64,000 bases of DNA from Limosilactobacillus pontis (GCF_002940945.1 NZ_PNFV01000001.1:284750-348749); one strand, 5' to 3'. Shown: positions 17,815 through 27,692, counted from the first letter of the stretch. Program-made: numbers and translations. The notes: generated from the letters alone by a model not told the origin.

Positions 17815-18249
17815 ATGACCGATTGTATCTTTTGTAAAATTATTGCTGGTGAAATTCCAAGCTACACCGTCTACGAAGACGACGTAGTCAAGGCTTTCCT
17901 AGACATCTCGCAGGGCACCCCGGGTCATACCCTGGTTGTTCCTAAGAAGCACGTTCCTGACCTCTTTGCCTACGATCAGGACCTCGCTAGCGCCGTCTTC
18001 TCCCGACTACCAAAAATTGCCCGGGCAATCAAGGAGTCTAATCCGGCCATCAAGGGGATGAACGTGGTCAACAACAACGGCAAGGTGGCCTACCAGTCCG
18101 TCTTCCACTCCCACATTCACCTTATCCCACGTTACACTGATAACGATGACTTCAAGATGATCTTCAAGGATAACTCCGGCAACTACAATGACGAAAAGTA
18201 CCGGCAGATCCAACAGGCCATCAAGGACCAAATGGAAGATGAACAATAA
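17815..18249 (+). CDS. hit: HIT family hydrolase
   Basis: This 144-aa histidine-triad protein has the catalytic HSHIHLIP and the N-terminal zinc-type CIFCKI segment. HIT proteins hydrolyse nucleotide phosphoramidates and dinucleotides. The ATG at 17815 is used because GGAGGG lies 9 nt before it, while the in-frame GTG at 17806 falls within that ribosome site. It is divergent from ecsAB, as in Bacillus, and overlaps the following small gene by one base (TAATG). Confidence 0.96.
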   Translation: MTDCIFCKIIAGEIPSYTVYEDDVVKAFLDISQGTPGHTLVVPKKHVPDLFAYDQDLASAVFSRLPKIARAIKESNPAIKGMNVVNNNGKVAYQSVFHSHIHLIPRYTDNDDFKMIFKDNSGNYNDEKYRQIQQAIKDQMEDEQ

Positions 18250-18467
18250 TGCTGAATGAAATCAGAGAAATGATCACGATGGTCAAGAAAATCCAGAGCC
18301 AGTTCACCACGCTGCAGGGCAATATCCAGCAGCTACAGCAGGCGTTAAACGGAGTTGACCACTTCATCGAAGGGGTCAACAAAGACGTCGCCAAGTGGCA
18401 ATTCAAAAATGCCCCCCGTCTGGCGCGGATTCAAAAGATCATGACACGCTTAGACGAACGTAAATAA
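18249..18467 (+). CDS. Small coiled-coil protein of unknown function downstream of HIT
   Basis: The 72-aa protein is rich in Q, K and hydrophobic residues in heptad-like spacing (IQSQFTTLQGNIQQLQQAL), suggesting a coiled coil. It begins with a TAATG overlap on the HIT gene, so translation is coupled. I recognise no domain. A strong terminator follows. Confidence 0.8.
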   Translation: MLNEIREMITMVKKIQSQFTTLQGNIQQLQQALNGVDHFIEGVNKDVAKWQFKNAPRLARIQKIMTRLDERK

Positions 18468-18508
18468 AAAATTGCCAAGCACCGTTTTACACGGGCTTGG
18501 CAATTTTT
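18466..18508. terminator. Terminator between the HIT operon and prsA
   Basis: AAAAATTGCCAAGC pairs with GCTTGGCAATTTTT between two convergent units. Confidence 0.9.
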
Positions 18509-18517
18509 ATTTAGCAT

Positions 18518-19465
18518 TTATTTACTGGAGTCGGACGCCGTAGTTGGGTTGGTCTTTCCCAGGTTACCATTAGTGGTACTGTTGGAGTTAAGGTAGTCAT
18601 CCAGGATGTTCTTCTCGTCGTTATCCTTGATAGAGACATTCCCCTTCTTCAGGACGTTGGCAACCACCTTGTGGAGGAAGGCACTGTTGTTCATGTTTTT
18701 CTGGACAATCTGGTTCCGCAGGTCGCTGATGTGCTGACTCTTCTTCCCCTTGGCTGGGTGTTCAATCATGTAGATAACCTGGTAGCCATCATCTGTCTTG
18801 ACCGGTGTCTTGGTGTATTCACCGGTCTTCAGATTGAAGGCAGCCTTCTTGTATGCGGAGTCAAGCTGGGAGTCAGTGTTGTCAAAGGCTGGCACCTTTC
18901 CACCCTGGTCCTTGTTGGAACTGTCAGTTGACTTGGACTTAGCCAGCTTCTTAAAGGTCTTGTAGGCGTTATCGGAATCATTCAGCTGACTGATAATGTC
19001 CTCAGCCTCAGACTTGCTGCCAACCAGGATTTCTGCAGTCTGAACCTTTGGCTGGTACTTCTTCCACTGCTTGTTAATCTGCTTATTGGTGATGTGGGAG
19101 TAATCACGTACGGCTGCCTGCAATAATAGGTTGGACCGGATCTGCTGCTTTAGGGTCTTCTCCGTCAGACCGTTCTGCTGAAGAACCGCACTGAACTGAG
19201 AGCCGTACTGCGACTTGTAGCTATTGTATTCAGCGTTGACCTGCTTATCGGAAACCTGCTTGCCGTATTCCTTCTGCAGAACCTTATCCAGAATCATCTG
19301 TTGAAGAACCTGCTTACCGTTGCTGGTGGCCTTCATACTGCTGTAGTATTCACTCTCGGTAATCTTACCACCGCTGGTCGTGGCCACAGCTTTGTTACCA
19401 CAAGCAGCAAGGGGCATCATCAGAGCAACCCCCGCAACAATCGCTAATAATTTTTTGGATTTCAA
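18518..19465 (-). CDS. prsA: Foldase lipoprotein PrsA
   Basis: PrsA is a membrane-anchored peptidyl-prolyl isomerase that helps secreted proteins fold outside the membrane. The 315-aa protein has a lipoprotein signal with lipobox LAAC (cysteine near residue 22), a parvulin (PpiC) domain around residues 140-235, and a flexible Ser/Thr/Asn-rich tail. The start is a TTG with AAGGGA upstream. The location near ecsAB and HIT matches Bacillus. Confidence 0.95.
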   Translation of the reverse strand: MKSKKLLAIVAGVALMMPLAACGNKAVATTSGGKITESEYYSSMKATSNGKQVLQQMILDKVLQKEYGKQVSDKQVNAEYNSYKSQYGSQFSAVLQQNGLTEKTLKQQIRSNLLLQAAVRDYSHITNKQINKQWKKYQPKVQTAEILVGSKSEAEDIISQLNDSDNAYKTFKKLAKSKSTDSSNKDQGGKVPAFDNTDSQLDSAYKKAAFNLKTGEYTKTPVKTDDGYQVIYMIEHPAKGKKSQHISDLRNQIVQKNMNNSAFLHKVVANVLKKGNVSIKDNDEKNILDDYLNSNSTTNGNLGKTNPTTASDSSK

Positions 19466-19583
19466 AAAAACACATCCCTTAAATTAATTTTATTCGAAAA
19501 CTTCACCAATCAAATATACCACACTTCCCCGCCCGGTCCAGTCTTGGTAAGGAAATGTTTACCGCTTCTTCATAATTTGTTCT

Positions 19584-19624
19584 AAAAAAGACCAGGCGGT
19601 GGTAACTGCCACCTACCTGGTCTT
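19584..19624 (-). terminator. Terminator of the YlbF-family gene
   Basis: AAGACCAGG pairs with CCTGGTCTT, with an inner GGTGG/CCACC pair, then a T-tract on the minus strand. Confidence 0.85.
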
Positions 19625-19634
19625 AATTGGTTAA

Positions 19635-20006
19635 TTACTTGTTTTCAGCGTCGTCTGGCATGATCTCACTGTAAAGGTTCTGCAACGGTTCCGTGATCGT
19701 CTTGTTGACTTGTTGCAGCATCTGGTCAACTTGACGTTCCTGGTTCATCAGGTCCTGAACGGCCTTTTTGCCACTGATTTCTTGGGCAATGGTCTGAATG
19801 GCCTTGATCTCGTCGTCGTTTGGCTTTTGACCCTGCATCTGCTTCTTTTGAGCTGCCACCTGCATCTGTTGGAACTTCTTGAATGAAGTGAAGGCGTCTT
19901 CGTCTGCCTTCAAGGCATCAAAGGCCTTCTTCAGATTTTGAAATTCCTGCGTTTTAACTAACTGCCGACTCATCTCGTTGGCCGTGTCGTAGATGTTTAC
20001 AACCAT
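19635..20006 (-). CDS. YlbF/YmcA (DUF964) family protein
   Basis: This 123-aa all-helical protein matches the YheA/YlbF/YmcA family, with the segment MSRQLVKTQEFQNLKKAFDAL and a central FKKFQQMQ. In Bacillus, members form the Y-complex that influences RNA processing by RNase Y; which paralogue this is cannot be told from sequence. It lies between pbp1A and prsA with its own terminator. Confidence 0.88.
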   Translation of the reverse strand: MVVNIYDTANEMSRQLVKTQEFQNLKKAFDALKADEDAFTSFKKFQQMQVAAQKKQMQGQKPNDDEIKAIQTIAQEISGKKAVQDLMNQERQVDQMLQQVNKTITEPLQNLYSEIMPDDAENK

Positions 20007-20070
20007 AAATGATAATCCCCTTTGCTTTGTTATTGAATCTTTGTAAATTGTATCATGTTTAGACTAGTAA

Positions 20071-22233
20071 TTAAAATAGCGATTTCACGCCGTTCCACCA
20101 CTGGCTGGCCTTGTTGCCAAAATTATTGACTGACTGGTTAAACTGATTGAGCAGGTCACCATCGTTATCAAAAAGGGACTTCCAGCCGCCTCCCGACTTA
20201 TTGGTGTTGCTTTGAGCCCGTTCTTGGGCATCCTTGACCGTAAATTTGGTCCCCGGAGTATTATTCAGGATTCCCGTCATCTCATTCTTGAACAGAACGT
20301 TGATATTACGGTCGGTAATATCAACCAGAGCGTGGCTAGCGTTGGTATCGTCATAGCCCTCCCAAGTGGCCACTACGACGTCCGGCGTATAACCGATCAT
20401 CCACTTGTCACGGTCGTTATCCTCAGCGCCCTTGATACCGGAGTTAGTCGTCCCGGTCTTCCCAGCTAAGGTGTAGCCTGCTGGCTTGGCACTAGCCCCG
20501 GTTCCATGAGCATAAACCCCGATCATCATGCTGGTCATCTCTCGGGCCGTCTTGGCCGAAATAACGTGTTTAGTCTTGTTTCCCTTATTCTGGGCAATTA
20601 CCCGACCCGAGGCATCCTCAATCTTGGTTATGTAGTGGGCACTTGGCATCTGACCATCATTGTCGAAGGTAGCGTAAGCCCGGGCCATCTGCTGGACAGA
20701 GACCCCCTTGGTCATTCCCCCGAGGGCTAGTGCCAGGTTCTTGTCTCCCTTCTCCACTGGCAAGTCAAATTTCTCGGCCATCGAGTAACCTTGGTTGACA
20801 CCGATCTTGTTAAGCAGCCAGACCGCCGGAGCATTCAAACTCTCGTACAGGGCCTTGTACATCGGTACCGACCCACTGTAGGTATCATCATAATTCTTCG
20901 GCGTATAATGATTTGTTCCATAGGACTGCTTCTTGTCCTGGAGTGTTGAATCATAGAAGTAGCCGTGTTCAAGGGCCGGTGTGTAGACAACAATCGGCTT
21001 GATGGTCGACCCTGGCTGACGCCGCATCTGGGTGGCCCGGTTGAAGCCACGGAAAACGTGCTTGCCCCGGCCGCCGACAACTGCAGTTACCCCACCGGTC
21101 TTCGGGTCCATCGCAATTGAGGCCGACTGAACCTTGGTGCCATCTGCGGTGTTAACCGGGAAGTTGTCGTCATCATCATAGGTTTGCTGCATTGAGCGCT
21201 GCTGATCCTGATCCAGGGTCGTGTAGACTTTGTAACCATTGTTCATGATATCTTTTTCGGAGATTCCATACTTATTCTCTGCCTCGGCAATTACCGCATC
21301 GAAAAAGTACGGGTACTTGTAAGTATCATTTGGCGCGTACCCATTGCTGGTGGCTAATGGTGTCTGCTTATACTGATTGGCCTGAGCTTGGGTTAGCTTA
21401 CCATTCTCAACCATCAGCTGGAGGACCAGGTTACGCCGTTGCTTGGTAGCCGCCGGGTGGTCAATTGGATCATAGATTCCCGGTGAGGTCAGCATTCCGG
21501 CTAAGGTGGCAGCCTGGGGAACTGTTAGTTCGCTGGTATTCTCGTTAAAGTAGCGCTTGGCAGCGTCCTGAACCCCCCAAACTCCATGGCCAAAGTAGGC
21601 ATTGTTGAGGTACATCGTCAGAATCTCGTTCTTGCTGTACTGATTCTCAACCTCAATGGCAATAAAGATCTCCCGGGCTTTTCGTGAGAAGGTCTGCTGC
21701 TGGGTTAAGAAAGCGTTCTTGACCAGCTGCTGCGTAATGGTACTCCCCCCACCAGAGATATAGTCACGGTGAAGGAGCTTGTTCTTGACTAGCAGGAAGC
21801 CTGCCCGACCGAGCCCCTTGATTGAGAAACCGTGTTCCTTATAAAAATTACGGTCCTCAGTTGACAGCACAGCGTTGGGTACGTTCTTGGAGATCTGGTC
21901 CAATTTGACGTAGGTTCCCTTCTGTGCGTACAAGCTTCCAGCCGACTGCTTGTTGCGGTCATAAATCATTGTGGTCCGTTCTAGACGGTTCTTCAGGTTC
22001 TTGACGTCAGCGGTCTTAGCGACAAATGTCAAGTGAATACTCATGATTAGGAACAAGGCAAGGCAGATGGCAATAATCCACCGGGTCAGCTGGTAACGAT
22101 ACCAGAATCTGCCGATCCATTTTTTGACCCGCCGACCGCCCCGTTTGAGGACGGCCCAGACACGGGTACCGGTGGCCTTCAACCACGCCATCACCTGTTC
22201 TTTGAAAGGTTTCTTCTGTGGTTCTCGCTTCAT
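20071..22233 (-). CDS. pbp1A: Class A penicillin-binding protein (PBP1A type)
   Basis: This bifunctional peptidoglycan synthase of about 720 aa has a basic cytoplasmic segment, one membrane anchor (about 50-73), a GT51 glycosyltransferase domain (EDRNFYKEHGFS, GGGSTITQQLVKN) and a transpeptidase domain. The transpeptidase motifs are GSTIK (SxxK), SLN (SxN) and KTGTT. The tail is short and Asn/Ser-rich. Two ATGs are close together; the one at 22233 has GAGGA at 6 nt, while the upstream ATG abuts the ribosome site. Confidence 0.96.
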   Translation of the reverse strand: MKREPQKKPFKEQVMAWLKATGTRVWAVLKRGGRRVKKWIGRFWYRYQLTRWIIAICLALFLIMSIHLTFVAKTADVKNLKNRLERTTMIYDRNKQSAGSLYAQKGTYVKLDQISKNVPNAVLSTEDRNFYKEHGFSIKGLGRAGFLLVKNKLLHRDYISGGGSTITQQLVKNAFLTQQQTFSRKAREIFIAIEVENQYSKNEILTMYLNNAYFGHGVWGVQDAAKRYFNENTSELTVPQAATLAGMLTSPGIYDPIDHPAATKQRRNLVLQLMVENGKLTQAQANQYKQTPLATSNGYAPNDTYKYPYFFDAVIAEAENKYGISEKDIMNNGYKVYTTLDQDQQRSMQQTYDDDDNFPVNTADGTKVQSASIAMDPKTGGVTAVVGGRGKHVFRGFNRATQMRRQPGSTIKPIVVYTPALEHGYFYDSTLQDKKQSYGTNHYTPKNYDDTYSGSVPMYKALYESLNAPAVWLLNKIGVNQGYSMAEKFDLPVEKGDKNLALALGGMTKGVSVQQMARAYATFDNDGQMPSAHYITKIEDASGRVIAQNKGNKTKHVISAKTAREMTSMMIGVYAHGTGASAKPAGYTLAGKTGTTNSGIKGAEDNDRDKWMIGYTPDVVVATWEGYDDTNASHALVDITDRNINVLFKNEMTGILNNTPGTKFTVKDAQERAQSNTNKSGGGWKSLFDNDGDLLNQFNQSVNNFGNKASQWWNGVKSLF

Positions 22234-22239
22234 TCTCAT

Positions 22240-22494
22240 TCCTCAGTTCATTAATTGACTGTCTGTCATTTTAGCATATAACCGGGACCTGGCCACACTA
22301 TTCCGTGGGCTTTTACCAAAGCTTACCATTCGGGGGTTAACATTCATCGTTGGCTAAACCCGAACATTATTGTCGCTTGATTCAATTAAAATTAATTTAT
22401 GACTTAATTTTAGGCTATTAATGTGTTAAAATCTGACTATCAATCATCAAATTTACCTTTCGAGTAATTTTCTAAGGGGAAGAGGAGAATTTAC
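22240..22494. other. Intergenic region between pbp1A and hpt (no gene)
   Basis: This 255-bp divergent region is AT-rich toward hpt. It holds an imperfect inverted repeat (TTCGGGGGTTA/TAAACCCGAA, 22331-22367) and a plausible hpt -10 (TTAAAAT near 22426). No reading frame or known RNA is recognisable. Confidence 0.5.
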
Positions 22495-23031
22495 ATGAAC
22501 AATGATATCGAAGCGGTACTCTACAGCCAGGAACAAATTGATCGCCGCCTGGATGAGCTGGCCGCCGCGCTCACCAATAAGTATCACAACCAGAATCCAC
22601 TGGTGGTTTCAGTCCTGACCGGAGCAATGATCTTCACCAGCGACATGCTCAAGCGGTTGAATTTCAGACTCAATGTTGATCTGGTTGATGTTTCCAGCTA
22701 CGACGGGGCTAACTCCACCGGTCAAGTCAAGCTTCTCCAGGATCTCAAGTCCAACGTTGCCGGTCGGGACGTCATCATCATGGAGGATATCATTGACACT
22801 GGCCGTACACTCAAATATCTGGTTCAACTGTTAAAAGACCGGGGTGCCAAGAGCGTTGCTGTCTGCGCTCTTCTCGATAAACCAGCCCGGCGTGAAGTTG
22901 ACATTGAGGGGGATTACGTGGGTTTTACTACGCCAAACGAGTTCTTGGTCGGCTATGGACTGGATTATAACAACCTCTACCGTAACCTTCCCTACGTTGG
23001 CATCCTGAAGCAGGCTGTCTACGCAAATTAA
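22495..23031 (+). CDS. hpt: Hypoxanthine phosphoribosyltransferase
   Basis: Hpt salvages hypoxanthine/guanine to IMP/GMP using PRPP. The 178-aa protein carries the PRPP loop VIIMEDIIDTGRTL and the SVLTGAM flexible-loop region. Its ribosome site AAGGGGAAGAGGAG is strong. It is monocistronic and ends in a long bidirectional terminator facing argS. Confidence 0.97.
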   Translation: MNNDIEAVLYSQEQIDRRLDELAAALTNKYHNQNPLVVSVLTGAMIFTSDMLKRLNFRLNVDLVDVSSYDGANSTGQVKLLQDLKSNVAGRDVIIMEDIIDTGRTLKYLVQLLKDRGAKSVAVCALLDKPARREVDIEGDYVGFTTPNEFLVGYGLDYNNLYRNLPYVGILKQAVYAN

Positions 23032-23041
23032 GCTTAAAAGC

Positions 23042-23087
23042 AATAAGCGGGGCTAGTGAGAAAAACATCTCACTAGCCCCGCTTATT
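23042..23087. terminator. Bidirectional terminator between hpt and argS
   Basis: The arms AATAAGCGGGGCTAGTGAG and CTCACTAGCCCCGCTTATT form a perfect 19-bp stem between two convergent genes. Confidence 0.95.
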
Positions 23088-23103
23088 TGTCTGTACTAAT
23101 AAA

Positions 23104-24804
23104 TTACATTTCGTCTGGCGCTTGAACATCCAACAGGTTCAGTGCAGACTTCAAGACGTTGCTGACAGCCTGAGTCAATGCTAACCGGGCCTGTTGACCC
23201 TCGTCCTCATCCAAAATCCGGGTGTGGGCATAGTACTGGTTAAACTTCTTAGCCAGTTCCAGAGCGTATTTGGCAACTACAGATGGGTCATAATTCAGTG
23301 CAGCCCGCTTGATAGCTTCACTGTATTGACCTAAGAAGCTGATCAGGTCCCATGCTGAGTCGCCAACCTTGGTCAGATCAACGCCGCTGAAGTCACGAAT
23401 ACCGCCCTTCCGCAAGATACTCTCAGCACGAGCACGAGCATATTGAACGTACGGACCGGTTTCCCCTTCGAACTTAACAACATCTTCCAGCTTAAAGTTA
23501 ACTGCATTCCGCCGGTAGTTCTTCAGATCATGGAAGATAACGGCACCAACACCGACCTGCTTAGCCACCTCATCGGCATTCTTCAGGTCTGGGTTCTTCT
23601 CGGCAATCTGCTTCCGAGCCAGGTCAATGGAATCGTTTAAGACGTCTTCCAACGAAACAACGTTCCCTTTCCGCGTGGACATCTTCTTCCCGTTCAGGTT
23701 CATCAGTCCAAATGAGATGTGAGTGATCTGGTCCCACCAGTTAAAGCCCATTTTCTTCAGGGCCATCCGTAATTGACGGAAGTAAGTCTCCTGGTCAGCC
23801 CCTACAACATAGAGAGACTTAGCGTGGCCATACATCCGCTTCCGGAAAAGGGCCGTAGCCAGGTCACGGGTAATGTAAGTAGTCGTCCCGTTGGACTTGA
23901 TAATCAGCAGTGGTGGTAATTTGTACTTGTCGAGGTCAACAATCTGAGCTCCCCGACTCTCCTTGAGCAGTCCCTTGTCCTTCAGCAACTGGATCGGTTC
24001 ATCCATCTTCTGAGCACTGAAAGCTTCACCATTAAAGGAATCAAAATGGACATTCAGCATATCGTAAACCCGTTGGAACCGTTGTAAAGACATCTCACGG
24101 AACCAGTGCCACAACTTCCAGGCTTCCTCGTCACCGTGTTCCAGTTTGGCAAACCATGCCCGACCGGCCTCAGTGTACTCAGGGTGCTCATCGGCTTCGG
24201 TGTTAATCCGGACGTAAAGCTTAACCAGGGTATCGATTGGGTCTTCTTTCAACCCCTTTTGAACATCTGGTTCGTCGCCCCACATCTTGTAGGCAGCCAT
24301 CATCTTTCCAAACTGGGTACCCCAGTCACCAAGGTAATCGATCCGGATTAGGTTATAGTTAACCTTCTCCATGATCCGGGCAACGGCTTCACCAATCATA
24401 GTTGAACGCAGGTGCCCCATTCCCATCGGCTTGGCGATGTTTGGTGATGAATAATCGATCGTAACGTTGGCCTGGTGACCAAGGTCCAGGTCACCATAGT
24501 GTTCAGGATCACTTAAAATCTCCTTCAAGACATCGGCGCCAACTTCCTCCTTATCAAGGAAGAAATTGATGTATGGGCCAGCTACGACCACCTTATCGAA
24601 GCCCTGGTGGTCAACCTTTTCCACCAAGTCACTGGCGATCATCTGGGGAGCCTTGTGCAAGGTTTTAGCCAAGAAGAAGGTTGGGAAGGCATAGTCCCCG
24701 TTCTTAGCATCCTTAGGCCGTTCAATCTTATCTACGATGGCGGTAATATCCATCTCTGGCAGCGCCTTTGAAAGCGCAGTGGCAACTTTTTGCTTTTCGT
24801 CCAT
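23104..24804 (-). CDS. argS: Arginyl-tRNA synthetase
   Basis: ArgS charges tRNA-Arg. The 566-aa class I enzyme has the HIGH-equivalent in GMGHLRST, a KMSTRKG loop, and a C-terminal anticodon-binding domain. The ATG at 24804 has GGAGG upstream; the in-frame extension to 24885 runs into the T-box terminator and is rejected. The T-box leader makes expression depend on uncharged tRNA-Arg. Confidence 0.97.
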   Translation of the reverse strand: MDEKQKVATALSKALPEMDITAIVDKIERPKDAKNGDYAFPTFFLAKTLHKAPQMIASDLVEKVDHQGFDKVVVAGPYINFFLDKEEVGADVLKEILSDPEHYGDLDLGHQANVTIDYSSPNIAKPMGMGHLRSTMIGEAVARIMEKVNYNLIRIDYLGDWGTQFGKMMAAYKMWGDEPDVQKGLKEDPIDTLVKLYVRINTEADEHPEYTEAGRAWFAKLEHGDEEAWKLWHWFREMSLQRFQRVYDMLNVHFDSFNGEAFSAQKMDEPIQLLKDKGLLKESRGAQIVDLDKYKLPPLLIIKSNGTTTYITRDLATALFRKRMYGHAKSLYVVGADQETYFRQLRMALKKMGFNWWDQITHISFGLMNLNGKKMSTRKGNVVSLEDVLNDSIDLARKQIAEKNPDLKNADEVAKQVGVGAVIFHDLKNYRRNAVNFKLEDVVKFEGETGPYVQYARARAESILRKGGIRDFSGVDLTKVGDSAWDLISFLGQYSEAIKRAALNYDPSVVAKYALELAKKFNQYYAHTRILDEDEGQQARLALTQAVSNVLKSALNLLDVQAPDEM

Positions 24805-24814
24805 AATATTCCTC

Positions 24815-25038
24815 CTTATAATTAAAAACGTCTCCAATAAGCTAATCAGGCTTACTAGAGACGAGGTTAATTCCCGCGGTACCACTCTAATTGAATTAGA
24901 ATTCCACTCTTACTTATTAAACTATACCTACAAGGCACGCCTTCATAATCGATGCATTTCCTAACTCACACCATCATAGGATCGCTGTAAAGCACCCGAT
25001 TACTACTACTCCTTGATCATTGGCCTTAACACTGTTCC
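24815..25038 (-). ncRNA. T-box leader of argS
   Basis: The minus strand carries the T-box core GAGTGGTACCGCGG (24880-24893) followed by a terminator (GTCTC...GAGAC plus five T). Upstream, a stem I begins with AAGGAGTAGTA and ends GGCGTGCCTTG. A CGT arginine triplet just before the closing strand is the likely specifier codon. This is transcription attenuation by tRNA-Arg, inferred from the family. Confidence 0.9.
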
Positions 25039-25066
25039 ATTATAACAAAATCTAATTCAATTACAA
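25039..25066 (-). promoter_or_regulatory. argS promoter
   Basis: TTGTAA (25066-25061) and TATAAT (25044-25039) on the minus strand are separated by 16 bp and sit directly upstream of the T-box leader. Confidence 0.7.
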
Positions 25067-25145
25067 GGAAAATCGTTAACCGACCTGACCGCCACAATTA
25101 TATGCTAAAATCAACGTATTAAGAAATGGTGAAAGGATGATGTGA

Positions 25146-25982
25146 ATGACACAACAAAATATCCAAGCCCTGACTATTGCTGGTCATGATTCCGACGGCA
25201 GTGCCGGAATGCCGGCCGACCTCCACGCCTTCTTTGCCGATGGGGTCTACGGCCATGGTATTCTGACAGCCGCCGTTGCTGGCAACTCTTACGACATCAC
25301 CGCGCAGCAGGTAATGCCCAAGGAGTTTATTGCCGAGCAATTTCACCAGCTGGCTCGAGACTTCACGATTGGCGCTGCTAAGACCGGAATGCTGGCCAAC
25401 GACGATATAGTTAATGTCGTGGCAGATAATTATGATGCCCAAATCTTTGGGCCCCTGGTGGTTGATCCGGTCATTATTACCAAACATGGGGCGATGCTAT
25501 TGAACCAATCAGCCTACGAACGCTTCCGAGAACGGATTATTCCCCTGGCTACAGTAATCACCCCTAACTTCTTTGAAGCCCAGAAGCTGACTGAAATGAC
25601 TATTAGTAACCGCCATGACCTGCTCACGGCCGCCCAACATCTCCATAAGTTAGGGGCTAAAAATGTTGTTATCAAGGGTGCCCATAGTGATACATCCCAA
25701 GATACTGTCGACGACCTGGTCCTTTTGGCTAACGGCGATCACTTCTGGATGTCCAAACCTTTCATTAAAACCAGCCGACTCAACGGCACCGGGGATACTT
25801 TTTCTGCCATCATCACCGCCGAGCTTGCCAAGGGACGGGATGTTGCTAGTGCTGTCCAACGGGCCAAGGATGCGGTTTATACCGCCATCGCTCATCCCCT
25901 GACGATTGGTCATCAGTTTGGTCCGATTAACCACTGGGCTGCTCAAGTTGAATTAGGAAAGGAAGCTAATCACAATGCTTGA
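25146..25982 (+). CDS. PdxK/ThiD-type kinase (pyridoxal or hydroxymethylpyrimidine kinase)
   Basis: This 278-aa ribokinase-superfamily enzyme has an N-terminal TIAGHDSDGSAGMPADL and a C-terminal anion-hole segment LNGTGDTFSAIITAEL. ThiD and the pyridoxal kinase of Firmicutes share this fold; no other thiamine gene is nearby, so the substrate is undecided. Its 3' end overlaps the following dehydrogenase by 8 bp, so the two are one unit. Confidence 0.85.
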   Translation: MTQQNIQALTIAGHDSDGSAGMPADLHAFFADGVYGHGILTAAVAGNSYDITAQQVMPKEFIAEQFHQLARDFTIGAAKTGMLANDDIVNVVADNYDAQIFGPLVVDPVIITKHGAMLLNQSAYERFRERIIPLATVITPNFFEAQKLTEMTISNRHDLLTAAQHLHKLGAKNVVIKGAHSDTSQDTVDDLVLLANGDHFWMSKPFIKTSRLNGTGDTFSAIITAELAKGRDVASAVQRAKDAVYTAIAHPLTIGHQFGPINHWAAQVELGKEANHNA

Positions 25983-26913
25983 TGAATATACGCACAAAGT
26001 TGTTCTCGTCGGTGATGGGGCAGTCGGTTCAGCCTTTGCCTTCTCCCTGCTTCAATCGACCCACGAGATCGACGAATTGGTCATCGTCGACCGCGATCAG
26101 CAAAAGGCGATCGGCGACGCCAGCGACCTGGCCGATATCACTCCGCTAACCAGTCCTGTCCGAGTAATCGCCGGCAGTTATGCGGATGCTAACAATGCAG
26201 ATGTGGTCGTGATTACGGCCGGAGTCGCCCGTAAACCCGGGGAGTCACGCCTGGATCTGGTCAATAAAAATGTTGCCATCTTAAAGTCAATCGTTGATCC
26301 GATCGTAACCGCAGGCTTCAAGGGAGTCTTCGTTATCTCTAGTAACCCAGTTGATATCCTGACAACCCTCACCCAGCGGATCAGTGGTTTCCCAAAAGAA
26401 CGGGTCATCGGCACCGGGACCTCCTTAGACTCAATGCGGTTACGAATCCTGCTTAGTCATCGGTTCCACCTGTCGGTCAATGCCGTTGATGCCCAGATTC
26501 TGGGCGAACACGGCGATACCTCATTTGCTGCCTTCAACGAGATTACCATCAATGGCAAACCACTCGCCGAACGAATCCAGCTCAGCGACCAAGATAAGGC
26601 ACAGATAGAAGACGACGTCCACCGGGCTGGGGGTGAGATCATCACCAACAAGGGTGCTACCTTCTATGGAGTTGCCAAGTGCCTCGCCTATATCACCAGT
26701 GCCATCATTGAGAACCGAAATGTGGTCCTCCCAATCTCAGCACCACTGGAGGGTCAGTACGGAATCGAGGGCCTCTACCTTGGTTCGCCAGCAGTCATCA
26801 ATAGCCAGGGAATCGGTCAGGTCATCGAATACCCGCTTACCGATGATGAACAAGTTAAAATGGCGCACTCAGCTGATGCTATGAAGAGCGTACTCAATAG
26901 CATTCAACTCTAA
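25975..26913 (+). CDS. L-lactate/malate dehydrogenase family 2-hydroxyacid dehydrogenase
   Basis: This 312-aa NAD-dependent enzyme has the Rossmann motif VGDGAVGSAFAF, the catalytic GEHGDT, SLDSMRLR, and the active-site loop. In that loop the specificity residue, Gln in lactate dehydrogenases (QKPGE), is Arg86 here (ARKPGES). Arg at this place is the malate dehydrogenase hallmark. The rest resembles Lactobacillus L-LDH, so annotation simply as LDH would be risky. It overlaps the upstream kinase gene, an unusual partner. Confidence 0.85.
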   Translation: MLDEYTHKVVLVGDGAVGSAFAFSLLQSTHEIDELVIVDRDQQKAIGDASDLADITPLTSPVRVIAGSYADANNADVVVITAGVARKPGESRLDLVNKNVAILKSIVDPIVTAGFKGVFVISSNPVDILTTLTQRISGFPKERVIGTGTSLDSMRLRILLSHRFHLSVNAVDAQILGEHGDTSFAAFNEITINGKPLAERIQLSDQDKAQIEDDVHRAGGEIITNKGATFYGVAKCLAYITSAIIENRNVVLPISAPLEGQYGIEGLYLGSPAVINSQGIGQVIEYPLTDDEQVKMAHSADAMKSVLNSIQL

Positions 26914-26934
26914 ACATTTAAATAAGCTAGTCAA

Positions 26935-26972
26935 AGCGGCTTGGCTGTGGATCACTTCACGGTCAAGCCGCT
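26935..26972 (+). terminator. Terminator after the dehydrogenase gene
   Basis: AGCGGCTTG pairs with CAAGCCGCT, followed by an AT-rich TAATTTTAAG tail. Confidence 0.75.
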
Positions 26973-27288
26973 AATTTTAAGATTATTTTATTATGAATGA
27001 CGGCAATGAGCGAACCAGCTCGGCCGGCTTACTTTTAACTTTATGGTGTTCCAATATGATGTTTTTCTACCATAAAATTCCTTGGCTTAAATTCCGGAAC
27101 AGGGGAAAATGGGTAAGACACTCGCCAGCATAGAGCATTATTATTGATGGCCTATTAACTCATCCCTAGTGACCAGGTTAAATTCGTTTACCAAGATATG
27201 AATACACAATAATACAAGCCCTCAAGGAAAGGGGGCGGTTCTATTAAAAGGGATAAACGAAAACAAAAAGCGTAAGGTCAAGGTGGAC
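26973..27288. other. Gene-free stretch beside the mobile-element scar
   Basis: About 316 bp without a supportable gene, lying between the dehydrogenase terminator and an IS3-type terminus. A purine-rich GGAAAGGGGGCGG (near 27229) looks like a ribosome site but only about ten codons follow before a stop. I saw no copy of the tRNA-Leu 3' end here. Confidence 0.5.
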
Positions 27289-27495
27289 TGGACTGCACCC
27301 TGTCAAGTAGACAAACAATTATTCAAAACTTTTAGGCAGCTTGATGCCGGTATTCCACCGGGGGCAAGCTGTTTAATTTTTCTTGATAACATTGATGATT
27401 GTAGAAGTAAATGTATTGATCGATCGAGGTAACGAGGTCTTCGTAGGCCTTAAACTGATATCCGTAGTAGCCCTCATTCTTATAATGGCTCCATC
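27289..27495 (-). pseudogene. Truncated IS3-family transposase (OrfB C-terminus) with one IS end
   Basis: Read on the minus strand, codons down to the stop at 27334-27332 encode YYGYQFKAYEDLV, then SIDQYIYFYNHQCYQEKLN, then SLPPVEYRHQAA. This is the recognisable C-terminal end of IS150-group IS3 transposases. Beyond the stop the sequence TGGACTGCACCC at 27289-27300 resembles an IS3 terminal inverted repeat. The 5' part of the transposase and the other IS end are missing. The fragment abuts an integrase remnant at about 27490. Confidence 0.85.
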
Positions 27496-27692
27496 GTAGT
27501 GGTTTCCACTTCCACAGCCTTAGACACTCTCATGTGGCCCTTCTGCTGGCACACGGGATAGATATATACACTATCAGTAAACGCTTGGGCCATAACAGTG
27601 TGGCTACTACCTCTAATGTGTATGCCTACCTGATTGATGAGTATAAAAATCAGACTGATAAGCAGATTGCTATCATTATGGAGCAGATTTGA
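27486..27692 (+). pseudogene. 3' remnant of a tyrosine integrase gene
   Basis: The frame ending with TGA at 27690-27692 encodes FHSLRHSHVALLLAHGI, then DIYTISKRLGHNSVATT, then SNVYAYL. These contain the HxLRH box, the LGH motif and the nucleophile-region Tyr of phage-type integrases. Everything before the HxLRH box is gone. It lies about 130 bp from the 3' end of tRNA-Leu(CAG), the classic position for an integrase beside its attachment site. It is a remnant of a lost prophage or integrative element. Confidence 0.88.

Noticed and set aside
26973..27288. A second attachment-site copy of tRNA-Leu(CAG)
   Set aside because: I looked for the tRNA 3' end on the far side of the integrase remnant and found no match longer than a few bases.
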